Origin: Beroe forskalii
Lineage: Eukaryota > Ctenophora > Nuda > Beroida > Beroidae
Length of the DNA: 64,000 nt
Assembly: GCA_011033025.1 (NCBI GenBank)
Contig: WFMF01000006.1
Coordinates: 868,001-932,000, forward strand
Direction of reading: 5' to 3'
Shown: piece after piece, positions 31,641 through 43,620 of the stretch
Layout of the letters: the number at the start of each line of letters is the position of its first letter
Numbering within the stretch: position 1 is the first letter of the stretch
Translations under genes and position numbers: made by a program
Notes under the pieces: generated by a model
What the model was told of the DNA's origin: nothing
The model's database searches: none
What the model saw: only the letters and a program-made list of their open reading frames with translations

Positions 31641-31779
31641 AAAACAAAAATAGCAGCAAAAAATAATCACAGGAGGTTACTATCGACATTGCATAAATAC
31701 CACAACTGAAAAACAAAATTTCTATGATACCGTTGAAAGCCATCTCAATCATAAATGAATAAAGAATCATAACATAATT

Positions 31780-32806
31780 ATGCTTGATGGTATGAATATT
31801 TGTCTCCTAAAAATCTTACAAAACAAAGCTTCCATGAAATATTTTAACACACTTCTCAGTTATGATCTTGAACTGCACACTTTTTTACCCACGAGAGTGC
31901 AAATAGATAATAAACACTCTACGTGAAATCAATTTCTCTGATTGACCACATTTTCTCCAATTTCCATGAAAACCTATTACAGTATGTTACGTTTTCTCTA
32001 AAATTCTTGAACGGGTGATTTGCATAAGTGGGATTGTGCCTATTTATCGTCTTGTCACGAAGGACCGTATGCTACAATCCCTCCGAGCATTTTTTATTCA
32101 CAGGGCTGGTTTTAATGGGGGAAACTGTTAGCGGTTCATTATTTGAGAAAGACAAGGAGACAGCCAGGCAGCTGCCCTAGCATCTTGGAAACCACACGAT
32201 TTGGAAGCAGTAATATTACATCGGATTGTTTCCGATGTAACCAACTGTGCTTAGTGAGACTCGTGACCGTCAAAAAACCCAATTCTTGCTGTCAATAGCG
32301 CGTGTTCACTGAACATGCACAATTGTCAAAGAACAATGGCGATGCAACTGACTGTGCTTAGTGAAACTCGTGACCGTCAAATAACCCAATTCTTGCTGAC
32401 ATGTGCATGTTCGCGCACAATTGTCAGCAAGGATTGGGTTATTTGACGGTCACGAGTCTCACTAAGCACAGTCAGTTACATCGCCATTGTACTTTGAGGC
32501 AGAGGACAGTGAGTTGTAGTTAAATGTCCGGGCTAGAAATTTATTACCACATTTTCTCACTTTCAAGTTTAGTTGGGCAAAGAATTTTTATTCTTACTCC
32601 ACAGCTACCGTTTATTAGCTTATTACTTTATTAGAGTATTAGCAAAAATACTCCTGAATCTCGATCACACTATGAATGAATCATCTTAACAATCTACTCC
32701 AAAAATTTTGCTTTTCGCGTAAATCAGCCGTTCACCTTCTTTTTTATAATCATATACTCCTAACGACTTACATAGCTACACACTTAACATTTCTCCCATA
32801 ACAGAC
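31780..32806. repeat. Upstream flank of segmental duplication, copy 2
   Basis: Matches 20060-20253, then jumps (copy 1 carries the LINE here) to 22234-22990, and then to 23912-24087. It contains the reduced palindromic MITE at 32240-32560. It lacks the 902-bp Helitron present in copy 1. Confidence 0.85.
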
Positions 32807-33715
32807 ATGGCACTACTTGGCGTTACGGCCCTGCTGGTGTCTTCACTTCTCTTCCTCCGAGGAGATGGAGCAGCTACGGAGATAAAGCTGGATCAGAACG
32901 AGTTCTTCATCATCAACAAAGTCTACCACTTTGCGCGCCTCAGGGCGTGGGGTAACGGCGAACGAGAGTTCGGGACCTGGGAACACAGCATCTCCGACGA
33001 CGAGCTGTGGTTACTGAGCGAGCACCCGTACAAGCCAGGGTGCTACTACGTCACCAACGAGAAGTACCCCCGGGCCAAGCTGACGGACCACCCCAACGAG
33101 GGCTTGATCCTGTACCACGGACCCCACTCAGACCACCAGCTCTGGAGGTTCGTACCCACCAACGACGGCTTCTACTACGTGAAGAGCTGCTTGTACCCAA
33201 CTCACAGACTTGCTAAGTACGGTTCGGGAGACAGGCAAATCACTTCGTACGACGGGGGCTACTATCAGGACCAGAAGTGGAAACTCGTTCCCAGACTCAC
33301 TGCAGACATCTACACCGACGAAATCTTCCACTTTGACAACAGACAGGGAAGCAGGGACATAACTCGATCGATCGAAGTAACGAAAGGGATCGTGAGGACA
33401 TCGTCTTTGGAAGTTAGGAACAAGATAACCTACCAACGTTCGATGGAGGCCAGTGTCGGAGTGGCAACAGCATCAGAGGAGTTTACCTTTGAATTGGAGG
33501 TCGCATTCGCGCAGTCAACGGAGGAAACCTGGTCTAAGACGGAGAGGATTGAGTTCACTATCCCGGCTCACAAGAACTTCAAGGTGATGCAGCACAAGGT
33601 GTCCTTCAGCGGAGACATAGCAGCTGACACCTGCACCCTCATGACAAGCATCAAGATCTACGAGAGTGACACAGCACAGTTCTCTGATCCTGATAAATTC
33701 ATCATATCCTCTTAG
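32807..33715 (+). CDS. Secreted aerolysin-like protein with beta-trefoil lectin head, paralogue 2
   Basis: 302 residues, intronless, same architecture as the gene at 24088: signal peptide, three 45-residue trefoil repeats, aerolysin-type C-terminal half. By eye there are 20 residue differences from paralogue 1: one in the signal peptide, 18 between residues 46 and 154, and one (A275T) in the last 139 residues. The first QxW is changed to ELW (Q66E). The upstream ~170 bp and the 3' flank are also nearly identical, so regulation may be shared. The frame is intact, arguing that both copies are functional. Role as for paralogue 1. Confidence 0.9.
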   Translation: MALLGVTALLVSSLLFLRGDGAATEIKLDQNEFFIINKVYHFARLRAWGNGEREFGTWEHSISDDELWLLSEHPYKPGCYYVTNEKYPRAKLTDHPNEGLILYHGPHSDHQLWRFVPTNDGFYYVKSCLYPTHRLAKYGSGDRQITSYDGGYYQDQKWKLVPRLTADIYTDEIFHFDNRQGSRDITRSIEVTKGIVRTSSLEVRNKITYQRSMEASVGVATASEEFTFELEVAFAQSTEETWSKTERIEFTIPAHKNFKVMQHKVSFSGDIAADTCTLMTSIKIYESDTAQFSDPDKFIISS

Positions 33716-33976
33716 AACTATCTTGATAGTGATAACCCCTCATTAGCTAATTGGACACCTAATTATAAACACGTAATTATTAGTAGAACGATTTTAAATT
33801 TCATCAATTGGTCGTTTAGTGGTCGGAGATAATTTTAATTTTTTACAGTAAGATTTTGTAGATTAATTACCGGTATCAATGTAAGCAGTTTGAAACAATG
33901 TGTGTAATCATATCAATTCCATTATTTTTCATTTCCACTAATGGTGTGCCGGTGTGGGGAAATGGTTTAATACCAC

Positions 33977-34093
33977 ATAAAATTAAGACGAAATCTTTAG
34001 AAAAATAAGTACGATCACACTACAATTCGTTTATGAACATGGATGCCGAGTATATGGCCGTATCCATCAGCAAAGTAATTGAAGAATAAAGGT
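33977..34093. repeat. Dispersed ~115-bp repeat, copy 2
   Basis: Near-identical to 4778-4893. Here it joins the end of the duplicated segment to the G-tract/KpnI-minisatellite module. Confidence 0.75.
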
Positions 34094-34094
34094 G

Positions 34095-35100
34095 GGTCAA
34101 CCCCCTCAATTTTGGTGGATATGAAAAAATCGCCAATAGGGGGTTTAATTTTGGGGGGTTTGAGGGGGCTTAATTCTTAGTGCAAAAAGGGCATTTTTCA
34201 AATGGTACCATTTTTGTTCCTGATTTTCTGCACCATTTCAAAATGGTACCATTTTTGGCCGTGATTTTTGGCGATTTTTAGAAATGGTACCATTTTTGTT
34301 TCCGGTTTTCGGTACCATTTTTGTTCATAATTTTTGGAACTTTTATGAAATGGTACCATTTTTGTTTCTGATTTTCAGCATCTTTTTCAAATGGTACCAT
34401 TTTGTTTCTGATTTTTTGCACCATTTCAAAATGGTACCATTTTTAATCGTGATTTTTGACGATTTTTAGAAATGGTACCATTTTTGTTTCCTGTTTTTGA
34501 CACATTTTCCAAATGGTACCATTTTTGTTTATAATTTTTGGAACTTTTTTGAAATGGTACCATTTTTGTTTGTGATTTTTGGCACTTTTTTGAAATGGTA
34601 CCATTTTTGTTTCCGGTTTTTGCTACCAATTCTGTTTGATAATTTTTGGAACTTTTATAAAATGGTACCATTTTTGTTTCTGATTTTCAGCATCTTTTTC
34701 AAATGTTACCATTTTGTTTCTGATTTTTTGCACCCTTTCAAAATGGTACCATTTTTGTTCCTGATTTTTTGCACCATTTCAAAATGGTACCATTTTTGGC
34801 CGTGATTTTTTGCGATGTTTAGAAATGGTACCGTTTTTGTTTCTTGTTTTTTACACATTTTCCAAATGGTACCTTTTTTGTTTATAATTTTTGGAACTTT
34901 TTTTTTGAAATTGTACCATTTTTGTTTGTGATTTTTGGCACTTTTTTGAAATGGTACCGTTTTTGTTCGTGATTTTTCACACGTTTTCCAAATGGTACCA
35001 TTTTTCGTTCCTGATCTTTGCACCTTTCAGAAATGGTACCGCTTTTGTTTCAGGTATTCAGCCCCTTTTTAAATGGTACCAATTTTGTTTTTGATATTTG
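34095..35100. repeat. G-tract module plus KpnI minisatellite, array 4 (largest)
   Basis: About 18-20 units of AAATGGTACCATTTTTGTT with T-rich spacers, following the G-run module at 34095-34170. A higher-order pattern is visible: the block at about 34245-34500 is partly repeated at 34500-34800. Confidence 0.9.
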
Positions 35101-35215
35101 GCTGAATTGTGTGATTTCTACTCTAAACTACATGATAATAAGGACGCAAAAATAGATTTTCCTATGCTCCAAAATAGTGAGCATATAGATTCTGCCCTAA
35201 GTATTATACCATCAA
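35101..35215 (+). pseudogene. Fragment of LINE ORF leader
   Basis: Matches 31165-31280 (codons for ELCDFYSKL and the following residues) with a few changes, then runs into a T-rich stretch. It sits between the minisatellite and the 3' tail of the opposite-strand LINE. Confidence 0.7.
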
Positions 35216-35219
35216 TTTT

Positions 35220-37529
35220 TTTTTATTTGAAAAGTTCAATTCAATATAATAAATAAATAAATAAATTAAAACATTTATTCCACGCTTAGACATTGTTGGA
35301 CAAATATCTGTGAGGGAAATATCCTAGCCATTCAAGCGTGACCAAAAAAGATGCTAACAATCTAGGAGAGCTAAAAACTTGGATAACAAATAAGTGGCAC
35401 TAGAAATCTTAGCACTTAATAACAAAAGTGTACCAAAGAATGGGAACAATTACTTAACAATTGGGAACCCCTTCAAATGCTTTCTCAAAATAATATGTTT
35501 TTAATGCCCTTTTAAATTCATCAATATTAGACATACATCTTAAATCATAAGGTAAATTATTCCACAATCTCGGTCCATAATGATTGAAAGCAGTTTGTGT
35601 TTTGGGATATTAGGTGGGCTTGGAGTTTTCAGGATAAAGAAATCGTCATCAAGACGTAAACTTATTCGTTTAGTGTCTCTGAGGAGATAAGATCTTTGAG
35701 GTATTTTGGTGCCATGTTATTGATACACTTGAAAACAAGAAGGGCAATCTTGAACTGTATTCTAAAAATTCACAGGTGAAAATGTAGCTTCTTCAGATAA
35801 GGACTTATAGAACACCACTTCTTTTTCCCATATAGCTTGAAAATGAATCGAACAGCATTATTTTCAATCTTCTGGAGCTTTTGGAGGTTCTTCTCAGTTA
35901 CTGAAGCATATGAAGAATTGCAATAGTCAATCACCGACAGTATGTTTGAATGTACTAATTGAACTTTGAGCTCATGAGTCAGTCTAGAGCCAATTCTTTT
36001 CAGATTCCTCAGGTTCAAATAACAGACTTGGGTGATGTGTTTGATTTGGTCCTCCATACTGAGTCGATGATCAAAGTAAAAGCCCAAGTTCTTTGTGGCC
36101 AATACTGGGCTGACAGATATTTCAGTTGCATCGCCACCAAGATCTAAACTTTCAATGGGACTAATGTAATGACCTATATCCACAAATTCTGTCTTATCTT
36201 CATTCAGTTTCAGGAAATTACATGTCATCCATATCTTGATTTCACTAAAGCATTTCTTAATGGCAGAGATCAGGAGTTGGACAATGAACATCAAAGGAGA
36301 AGTATATTTGAGTGTCATCTGCATACAAATGCACTGAGAACCCATATTTAGATATTATTTCCTCCAAATCTTTTGTGTACAAGATGAATAGAAGTGGACC
36401 CAAAATAGATCCTTGTGGGACTCTATTTCAAGAAATGCTTCTTGAGATGAGGCTTCATTGACCTTGACCTTGAATTTTCTTTCAGATAAATATGATTTAA
36501 TCCAACTCAACACAAGACCAGAGATACCATATTTAATTTTCAGCTTTTTCAATAACAATGAATGGTTGATGGTGTCAAATGCTGCACTGAGATCTAGAAG
36601 CAGAAGAACAACATTTTCTTTCTTATCTATCATCATCATCAAGTCAGTTTGAATTTTCAAGACTGCTGTCTCACAGCTATGATATTTTCTATAAGCTGAT
36701 TGGAAATCTGAGAATAAACCTTTTCCTTCCACATGGCAGACAAGTTGATCATGAACTATTCTCTCCAAAGCTTAGATACATATGGCAGGTTGCTTATTGG
36801 TCTGTAGTTTGCCAATATGTCACAGTCTAGATTTTGTTTCTTGATACTAGGTCTTACCACTGCTGTTTTGAAATCAGTAGGAAATTGACCTGTTTTGAGA
36901 GATTCATTAATGATATAGTGAACAACTCTTATCAACTCAGGTAAGCATTCCTTGAAAAGAGAAACAGGAACAGCATCTAAAATACATGATTTATCAGGAA
37001 GATTCTGTGCAAGTTCCATGACTTCGTCAATGGTCACTTCTTTAAAGTCAGAGAAACATGGGGGTTTGCTGATATTATGGTCTGAAGGGGTCTGACATAT
37101 CTTAACTGTTTCATCTTGGAGATTCTCCTCTATTTTTGAGTAGATGGACTTAACTTTATTACTGAAGAATGCACTGAACTTTTCTGCAACAGCTAAGTCA
37201 TCCATATCATTTGGGAGTTTGTTGGCACCAAATTCCCTGTCCAAGAGTTGGTTAACTAATTTATAAGTGCTCCTTGGATCTCCTTTGACTAAGGATAACT
37301 TTTTGTCAAAAAATTTATTTCTTGCTCTGTCAATGATAATAGCCTTGTCAATACATTTTTCATTGTAGATTTCTTTGAGCTCAACATCATCAGGATTCTT
37401 CTTAAGTTTCCTTTGAGCCTTCTTAGCTTCACTTCTTGCCTTCTGACAATTTGGGTTCCACCAAACAGAACGCCTGCTAATAAACTTCCTTGTTACAAGT
37501 GGGGCATGCTTGTTAAGGATATTTTCCAT
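35220..37529 (-). pseudogene. LINE ORF2 reverse transcriptase, nearly full RT but frame-broken
   Basis: From 37529 leftward: linker region (WWNPNCQKARSEAKKAQRKL), CILDAVPVSLFKECLPEL, then LANYRPISNLPYVSKL. A frame change near 36768 leads to QSAYRKYHSCETAV and LLLDLSAAFDTINH, and another break near 36420 disrupts GVPQGS. Then come the YADDT box and NLGFYFDHRLSMEDQI to about 35770, with decayed C-terminus to 35460. The 3' end has an (AAAT)n-like tail near 35245-35275. It is closely related to the copy at 5691-6900. Confidence 0.9.
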
Positions 37530-38798
37530 ATAATAAGGGATTGACCCGTAACCCCCTGTGAACTAAATCCTCCCAAAGATGTTAGAACGTTTTTCGGTAG
37601 TTCATAGGTCATAGAAAGCCCCTAAGAAAGTTATCCAAAAAATTCCTTGGGGAAACTTGATTTTTTACCCCTTTTTTACCTGTGCGTGGGTTAAAACTTT
37701 AAATGGCGATATCTCGGCTTCCTTTTGAGATACGGAGCTCAACAACCACACTAAAATATGCGCAATGGACACATTTAGTTGGGCGGGTCATGGTCCCAGG
37801 TCGCTATTTTGAACCGTTTTCGAGATAATCGCTAAAAAACCCTTTTTCGCTATGCACGAAGGGGTAAAATAGTGGTCCCGGTAAATACAGATGTACTGTG
37901 GGTAAATTGGCACTTATTATGATCACAGACACGTCTATCAGTTCTTCATAGCCTAAAGTAACACCAGAAAAAAGTTATCCAAAAAATTCCGTAATTTAAC
38001 CCCCTTTTCACCCCTTTTTCAAACCCCCGCGTAAGCCAAATTTTCAAATAGGGATATCTCGGCTTCCTTTTGAGATACGGAGCTCAATAACCACTTTAAA
38101 ATATGCGCAATGGTCACATTTGGTTGGGCGGGTCATGGTCCCAGGTCGATATTTTGAACCGTTTTCGAGATAATCGCCAAAAACCCCTTTTTTGCTATCA
38201 TGTGCAAAGGGGCAAAAAGTGGTCCCGATAAATACAGCTGTACTGTGGGTAAATTGGCACTAATTATGATCATAGACATGTCTATCAGTTGTTCATTGCC
38301 TGAAGTAACACCAAAATAAAGTTATCCGAAAAAATTCCATTATAAAACCCCTTTTCACCCCTTTTTCAAACCCCTCAATTGACTTTCAATTGAGATATCT
38401 ACAGAGGTCAACAACCACTCTAAAATGTCTAGAATGAGCACATTTGGTGGGGTAGAACAAGGTTGCAAGTTTCTATCTCATATCTCATATCGATTTGATG
38501 GAATTTGGAAATTTTTACCAAATTCAGGGGGCTAAACGTATGAAAGAGGTCAAAATACGTCTTAGGTGAGTCATCATTTTGATATACAATGACCATTTCT
38601 GATTGACCATTCGTGGTGTTCAGGTAAAATTTTAGAGCTGGCCATACCATAAAGCAAATCCACATAGAGCAAACCCACCCATAAAGTAAACTGCATAATA
38701 TTTTGGATGACAATTCTGTGAAAGATGTACAGTAATCATGGAAAGTATGGATACTCTAAATGAGACCATTCATCATAATGACACTTCAATATTTTTGA

Positions 38799-38876
38799 CC
38801 TTGGCCAAACAAACACAGTTGAAATGAAAATACAAATATTTGTATTTTCATTTCAACTGTGTTTGTTTGGCCAAGG
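38799..38876. repeat. Perfect 78-bp palindrome without spacer
   Basis: Two 39-bp arms meet at TACAAAT|ATTTGTA and are exact reverse complements. It lies on the left side between the outer and inner inverted repeats. Confidence 0.95.
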
Positions 38877-38904
38877 AATGAATCCAATCTGAAAAACCAT
38901 ACTG

Positions 38905-38996
38905 TATATGTTGGGACAACATCCTCCTAAAATGCAAGTGGAACTTGTATTTACAAGTTCCACTTGCATTTTAGGAAGATGTTGTCCCAACATATA
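38905..38996. repeat. Near-perfect 92-bp palindrome
   Basis: 45-bp arms (one mismatch) separated by TT. Begins TATATGTTGGGACAACATC. It is only 28 bp from the preceding 78-bp palindrome. Confidence 0.93.
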
Positions 38997-39374
38997 CATT
39001 TATGTTTCAATTGAATTCATTCCTTCGATGAAACCATGCTCAAATATTATCCTGCCAAACGTACTACTGGCCAGGAAAGATGGGGGTTTCTACGGAATTT
39101 AAAGTCAATCAGACAATGCATAGATGGCCTTAAAGCATCAATATCGTGCTCTTGCCTTAATAACTTAATAATGTATTCAACATAACTTGTCCATTCATGA
39201 TTTCGCATTGCAAGCAATTGTCAAATTTCATTATGGATGGTGGCATATGGCTGGCCACAAACAACAGTTCTATTGCTGTGAGTCTAGCTGGGCGTCGGAG
39301 TATGGTTACCATAAATGTATAAATGGGTGTGCCCTTATACCTTGGATTTTGGAATGGTTTCTCAAGAATTTAGG

Positions 39375-40420
39375 GGGGTTCAAGCCAAATTTTTGGGAAA
39401 AAACGTTTCTGAGACAACGGTTGACCCAAAAGGTATACCCCATGGGCCAACTTTTTGGCCGGGTTTGGTACCCCCAGACCCACTGGCGCCGCCGTGGCGC
39501 CATGCCCAAATATGGGCACAAAATGGGCATATTTTTTCAAAAGCAACTTGGGCAGGATCTTAGGTGTGCAATCGATAGATAATGGTCCCCTGAGTTACCA
39601 TAAAAAAATTGAAGTCGATATCTCAAAAAATGGCTGAGTTATGGCCGAAAAACGTATGCCCATATATGGGCATACCTACGTCAACAAGCCAATTCTAGCC
39701 CATAACTTGGGCAAATATCAATATTTTTGAATGAAACCAACTTAATTCGATAAATAGCGTTAAATTATGTATTCTCTGCAAGTTTGGGGTTGATTGCTGC
39801 TTAAATGGCGATTTGAGGTCCAAAAAACCTCTCAAAAACCACAAAATCGCCATTTTCTCAGTTCGCATTTTTTCGAAAGTGCACTTTACTCAAACGCTTA
39901 TAACTTCGGCTACGATTGATATTTTTGCATAATTCTTTTTTTACGTGAAACTAGACTAAATTCCTCAGATACAAATGGAGCCGGATTTTTGAGTTAGGCC
40001 TCCAAAATTTTTTGGCGCCAAAAGCGCCAAATTTTTGGCAAAAATTTATCGAATTAAGTTGGTTTCATTCAAAACTATTGATATTTGCCCAAGTTATGGG
40101 CCAGAATTGGCTTGCGCGACGCGCATATGCCCATATATGGGCATACGTTTTTCGGCCATAACTCAGCCATTTTTTGAGATATCGACTTCAAATTTTTTAT
40201 GGTAACTCAGGGGACCATTATCTATCGATTACACCTCAGATCCCGCCAAAGTTGCTTTTGAAAAATATGCCCATTTTGTGCCCATATTTGGGCATGGCGC
40301 CACAGCGGCGCCAGTGGTCTGGGGTATCAATAAAGTTGGCCCATGGGGTATACCTTTGGGTCAACCGTTGTCTCAGAAACGTGTTTTCCCAAAAATTGGC
40401 TTAACCCCCCCATAAGTTGA
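39375..40420. repeat. Inner inverted repeat with GCCCATATATGGGC motifs
   Basis: Left arm about 39375-39750, right arm about 40020-40420, centre near 39.89 kb. Shared inverted words include GACAACGGTTGACCCAAA, GGTATACC, GGCGCCATGCCCAAATATGG, ATCGATAGATAATGG and AGTTGGTTTCATTCAAA. The ~270-bp centre is T-rich and not repeated. Confidence 0.85.
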
Positions 40421-41650
40421 AGGTAAATTCCCAAGCACTTACCACAAGATATTATACCCACCTGAAAAAAAATATGACTCTTCAAGCAGATATTAATCCC
40501 AACTCTGGCAGCAAGGAAGATATGGGATATACTTAGTTGGATATATACCATGTTAATTGTTAAAACACTTTTTAGAGAATGACATCATGAAAGCAACTAT
40601 CCAACATCTATGAGGCTTATTTGATAAAGAGAAAAGCTTTGGCAAACTGTCAAAGTGCTTTCTGCTGGAGAAAGAAGTTCAGCAGAAAGATAAGTAGCAT
40701 CTAAGTCTGAAGGATCCTTATAAGATGAAAAGAAGTGATTTTAGTTGCTTATTTTGTAATATCGAAACTTAAAATTACTGCTTCCCCATTTCAGTACGAT
40801 GTATTTATGGATTATAATAGTGTTTTATGTTTTGTTAACAATCAGAAATGGTTATCTGATGTGAAAATGATTACTCGTCTAAGACATATTTCGACCTCTT
40901 TTATACATTTAGCACACTGAATTTGGCAAAAAATAGGGTTTTTAGAAATTTTCATCAAATTGGTATGACATAAAGACTTGAAACCATGTTTCAACCCACC
41001 AAATGTGCTCTTTCTAGACATTCTAGATTGGTTGTTGACAGCTGTAAGACCTCCGTATCTCGATTGAAAGTCAAAATATCCCAATTTCAAAATTTGGCTT
41101 ACACAGGGGTTTAAAAAAAGAGGTGAAAAGGGGGTTTAATTATGGTATTTTTTGGATTACTTTATTTTGGTGTTACTTCAGGCTATGAACAACTGATAAA
41201 CATGTCTATGATCATAATTAGTGCCAATTTACCCACAGTACAGCTGTATTTACCGGGACCACTTTTTGCCCCTTCGCGCATGATAGCAAAAAAGGGGTTT
41301 TTGGCGATTATCTCGAAAACGGTTCAAAATATCGACCTGGGACCATGACCCGCCCAACCAAAAGTGACCATTGCGCATATTTTAAAGTGGTTATTGAGCT
41401 CCGTATCTCAAAAGGAAGCCGAGATATCCCTATTTGAAAATTTGGCTTACGCGGGGGTTTGAAAAAGGGGTGAAAAGGGGGTTAAATTATGGAATTTTTT
41501 GGATAACTTTTTTCTGGTGTTACTTTAGGCTATGAAGAACTGATAGACGTGTCTCTGATCATAATAAGTACCAATTTACCCACAGTACAGCTGTATTTAC
41601 CGGGACCACTATTTTACTCCTTCGCGCATAGCGAAAATGAAACAAAAGAT

Positions 41651-42555
41651 TAATTAATGAAACAAAAGATTAATATTTGTAGCTTACAGAATTTCTTTAT
41701 TGAAAATCGCAGTAATAAATAAATCTGGTATAAAATCTCAAATATCATTTTCAATGGCACCCTTTTTGAAAAGAAATATCAATATGGAATTTTATCTGAG
41801 TACAGATAGAGATTTTGTTCTGAAAGGACTCAACCTTGCCAGATTAACTGAATAACAAAGTTGTTGGTTTGCTAAGTTATTAAGACAGGGTTGAGATTAA
41901 TCTGGGTATTAATATGGGGATGGTTTGGGTTGTGGGGTAATAACAAAATTTTGAGTAGGCTTCAGGGTATCATTAGTGATCTGAGATCTTGACTTCTTAA
42001 TCAAATAATTCTAGTTTAGTCCTAGGTGTCTATGATACTTATCCAGTATCCAGAGATGCCTGATGGCTTATTTAATCCAATAACTCAGGCAATCCCCAAT
42101 TCCGTATATTATTTTGATAGTTTCAACTTTTGGGTGACACACTTCACTGCAGCTAAAGGATGCTCTCTCGCCTTGTCAGCTTAATCACATCCCTGGGACA
42201 GTGGGTGGGATCATGGATGAATAAAATTTAGCAAAAAAAAGAAAAAAATTATGGAGATGGCACAGAAATAAGTAAAGCTGTAAGGTTTGTTGCTTTCCAT
42301 AATATCTTATTTTCTTATTGAGAAGCATGAGTGAGTGCCAAAAATAAAGGGACAGGGGCAAGGGACAGGGGAAAAATTCAGGGCAGGGGTAATTTCAAAC
42401 TGATTAAGGAGATGATTTCACTTAAATTTCCTTAACTTGATTCCAAATTTTTTCAAATCATACCAGGCCAAGGGCTGCTATGTTTAGAAAAGATTTCATT
42501 GATCTCATTAAATGCATGAAAAAAAGAAAGTTTTAATACACAACAGTTCTGTTAA
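41651..42555. other. No gene seen
   Basis: AT-rich, with short imperfect repeats of GGGACAGGGG near 42350. It probably contains the decayed 3' portion of the LINE remnant to its right. Confidence 0.4.
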
Positions 42556-43620
42556 TCATGAAATATTTTCCTTATTCCAAATACTATCTATTCCAGACTT
42601 TTGTTTTCCTAAGAGGAGAATATGTTCCTAGCTTGATTTTAAATGTTCCAATTGGTATTGCCAGTCTGAATTCTTTTTCTGGAACCAGGAATGATTATCA
42701 TAGTTTATTGGATTCTACTAAATCTGTCAGACCAGGGGGTCTAAAGTTTTTTGATGTATAGATTCGAATATTAACAGAATGTACAAAAAAGTTATTCTTA
42801 GATATATCAAGGTTTGTGCTTAGGAACAAGGAGTTTAAAGTTGTTAGTTCTGGGGCAGAGTTTAGGTTTTTCATAGATTGGAGATGGAGACTGGTATTTT
42901 AATGTTTTTAGAATCTCCATCAAGGTCCTTAGAATATAGATATTCTGAAGGTGATTTAACCCTTCCTTATTAAATAAGGTTTAGTATGTTCAAGATCATG
43001 GTGTGTTCTACATATGTTTTAAGCTCTAGCACAGGAAGCATAATATTCAGGATGGTCAAATGAATAAGTTTCACCAAATAGGATCATTATACAGCCTTCT
43101 GTGGATTAAACAGTTTTGCATAGCTTAGACTGGTAAACACCTCCCCAACATGATAATCCATAGATAAGGTGTGGTAAGAATAGTGATTGGTAAATTTTAG
43201 AAGTGTGAGGAGGGATGAATTTCTTCCACGTTTACAAGTACAATAGTGATAGGATTTTATTTTCGAGATGTTCTGACTATCCAATTCAGTTTATCATCAA
43301 TAATTACACCTAGAAAATCGTATTTTTATCAAATTTTTGATCTTCCTGATTGTGTAGAGTTAGGGGTTTTGGTCATGATTTATATGGAGCATCGAGCACA
43401 GGATAAGCGCTCATTATGATTAAAGTTAGGTCTAAAGTACATATTATAAGCACATTTACTAAGGTTGATATGGAGTTGATTAGCTTTCATGTATGTTGCA
43501 ATTGATTTAAGGACCTTATTAGCCAGCTTATATGCTTCCTTTTGGTTATCAGCTGTAATAAATACATTTGTGTCATCTGCAAATATAACGAATTCGCCTT
43601 CATCTGAGTGAATAAGGGGT
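42556..43620 (-). pseudogene. Heavily decayed LINE reverse transcriptase remnant
   Basis: On the minus strand just left of 43600 the translation gives EFVIFADDTNVFITADNQKEAY followed by LHINLSK. Stops are frequent further on, and FLGVIIDDKLNW appears near 43270. These are the catalytic YADD-type box and the following RT motif. This is an older family than the YADDTQIYF elements. Confidence 0.7.

Larger units (their letters stand above)
37548..41650. repeat. Large imperfect inverted repeat (outer arms)
   Basis: Left arm about 37548-38720, right arm about 40850-41640, centre near 39.73 kb. Matching words in inverted order include GAGATACGGAGCTC, TTTGAACCGTTTTCGAGATAATCGC, GGTCATGGTCCCAGGTCG and ACTGTGGGTAAATTGGCAC. 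The left arm itself holds about 2.5 tandem copies of a ~340-bp unit. No transposase was found. Structure resembles a Foldback or long-TIR element. Confidence 0.85.
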
